From the NCBI GenBank assembly GCA_037446355.1, contig JBBIIT010000008.1:24885-88884 (forward strand): a DNA stretch of 64,000 nt, read 5' to 3'. How positions within the stretch are numbered: position 1 is the stretch's first letter; every line of letters begins with the position of its first letter. Positions 63,347 through 64,000 of this stretch are shown piece after piece. The position numbers and the translations under genes were made by a program. Under the pieces are notes generated by a model that saw only the letters and a program-made list of their open reading frames with translations, was not told where the DNA came from and did no database searches. This DNA is from Roseiarcus sp037446355 (GTDB lineage: Bacteria > Pseudomonadota > Alphaproteobacteria > Rhizobiales > Beijerinckiaceae).

Positions 63347-63361
63347 GAACAAATAGGGAAC
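63347..63361. promoter_or_regulatory. LexA (SOS) operator of imuA
   Basis: GAAC-N7-GAAC, exactly the alphaproteobacterial LexA consensus (reverse complement of GTTC-N7-GTTC). It is 45 bases upstream of the imuA start and 118 bases from the porG start, near a TTGACT at 63316. Placement over the promoter of a known SOS gene makes it convincing. Confidence 0.85.
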
Positions 63362-63406
63362 TTTCGAGGCAATGATCGGATGTCGCCGGGCGGCAGGGCT
63401 GAAGGG

Positions 63407-64000
63407 ATGGCGCGTTTGCGGCGCGTCGTCGAGGAGATCGAGGCCCGAGCGGGGCCTGGAAAAGCATGGCCGGCCGAGGCGCGCGCGCCGCGTCGGCTTT
63501 CTCTGACGAGGGCGCTCGACGCCATGCTCGGCGGCGGGCTGGCGGACGACGCGCTGCACGAGATCGCGCCGGCGGCGCCCGGCGACGGGACGGCGGCGAT
63601 GGGCTTCGCGCTCGGCCTCGCCGCGCGCTTCATGGCCGAAGGCTCGGCCGCCGGGCTGATCCTGGCCGAGGATTTCGCCGCCTATGACGCGGGCGCGCTT
63701 CATGGCCCCGGCCTGGTCGCGCATGGGCTCGATCTCGACCGGCTCGTCTTTATCAGCACGCCCGACGCGCCCTCGCTGTTTCAGACGATGGAGGAGGCGC
63801 TGAGGAGCGGCGCGCCGGCGGTGGTGATCGGCGAGGTCTGGCGGCTGAAAAAATACGATCTCGCCGTCTCGCGCCGCCTCAATCTCGCCGCGCGGGCGGG
63901 CGGCGCGCCGGCGCTGCTGGTGCAGGCGAGCGCCTATGGCGCGGCCGAGCGGATGTCGAGCGCCGCCGAGACGCGGTTCGAGATCGCCGCCGCGCCGAGC
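63407..64000 (+). CDS. imuA: ImuA, RecA-like SOS mutasome protein (3' end outside window)
   Basis: The 198 visible residues form a RecA-like protein of the damage-inducible mutasome (ImuA-ImuB-DnaE2) that performs error-prone synthesis. ALHEIAPAAPGDG followed by GFALGLAARFM and LHGPGLVAHGLDLDRLVFI, MEEALRSGAPAVVIGEV and SRRLNLAARAGGAPALLVQ match ImuA. GAAGGG precedes the ATG at 63407. imuB and dnaE2 would be expected just past the window edge. Confidence 0.9.
   Translation, partial: MARLRRVVEEIEARAGPGKAWPAEARAPRRLSLTRALDAMLGGGLADDALHEIAPAAPGDGTAAMGFALGLAARFMAEGSAAGLILAEDFAAYDAGALHGPGLVAHGLDLDRLVFISTPDAPSLFQTMEEALRSGAPAVVIGEVWRLKKYDLAVSRRLNLAARAGGAPALLVQASAYGAAERMSSAAETRFEIAAAPS

Noticed and set aside
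1..64000. CRISPR arrays, insertion sequences, integrases, prophage genes, toxin-antitoxin pairs
   Set aside because: I looked on both strands and found no spaced repeats, transposase or integrase motifs, or paired small genes of these types.

Overview
The window is high-GC chromosomal DNA from an alphaproteobacterium, most likely a member of the Hyphomicrobiales (Rhizobiales) close to the Beijerinckiaceae/Methylocystaceae. This is inferred from the ctrA/fliJ-like divergent pair, the three-gene pntAA-pntAB-pntB set led by an aa3-oxidase subunit IV-like gene, hsp20 next to a DUF1150 gene, the thyA-folA pair, the GAAC-N7-GAAC SOS box and the iorAB-type oxidase. Glycerate 2-kinase (gck), PPDK and a malic enzyme-phosphotransacetylase fusion would suit a serine-cycle methylotroph, but no methylotrophy marker gene is present, so that is only a hint. 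I see no CRISPR array, insertion sequence, prophage or rRNA. The window is mostly core and housekeeping DNA.

Layout. 1-3.9 kb: leuS 3' end, lptE, thpR, a cytochrome P450 and a tail-anchored protein. 3.9-8.4 kb: a zinc-ribbon/RecD-like helicase fusion, hsp20 with a heat-shock-type promoter, DUF1150, thyA and folA cut by an assembly gap, and a kinase-like protein. 8.7-16.2 kb: D-lactate dehydrogenase-like flavoprotein, glycerate 2-kinase, M3 oligopeptidase, AIM24-like protein, two-subunit aconitase X. 16.4-20.6 kb: RhlE-like helicase, a 54-residue Flp pilin not found by longer-ORF calling, maeB. 20.9-25.3 kb: SDR-DoxX fusion, small hydrolase, cytochrome c, GH25 lysozyme, polysaccharide deacetylase. 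25.4-29.9 kb: tRNA-Leu(GAG), rplK-rplA, iorAB. 30-38.4 kb: hydrolase, SnoaL-like protein, Spy-like and Gly/His-rich secreted proteins, HPP-CBS protein, a spurious assembly gap, TIGR03032 protein, ppdK, HdeD-like protein. 38.4-46.6 kb: hrcA, a ThDP enzyme, TauE/SafE permease, SEC-C protein, CaiB-type CoA-transferase, DsbA-fold isomerase, aroC. 46.6-52.4 kb: outer-membrane barrel, UspA tandem, two paralogous orphan substrate-binding proteins, rpsU, TPR lipoprotein. 52.4-57.8 kb: pnt operon, fliJ-like gene, ctrA. 58-64 kb: class II amidotransferase, a four-gene pyruvate:ferredoxin oxidoreductase operon ending in a GltD/ferredoxin fusion, and the start of imuA under a LexA box.

How the genes work together. 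Several act at the pyruvate/PEP/reductant node: PPDK (pyruvate to PEP), MaeB (malate to pyruvate plus NADPH), the POR operon with its pyridine-nucleotide-linked partner, PntAB transhydrogenase, the lactate dehydrogenase-like flavoprotein and glycerate kinase. A second theme is regulation: ctrA has a dense GANTC (CcrM-site) cluster upstream, hsp20 has an RpoH-like promoter, maeB has an inverted repeat that would cover its ribosome binding site, and imuA has a perfect SOS operator. Both runs of 100 N deserve attention: one hides the thyA/folA junction and is too short, and the other is flanked by an exact 55-bp duplicate and is almost certainly not a gap at all.
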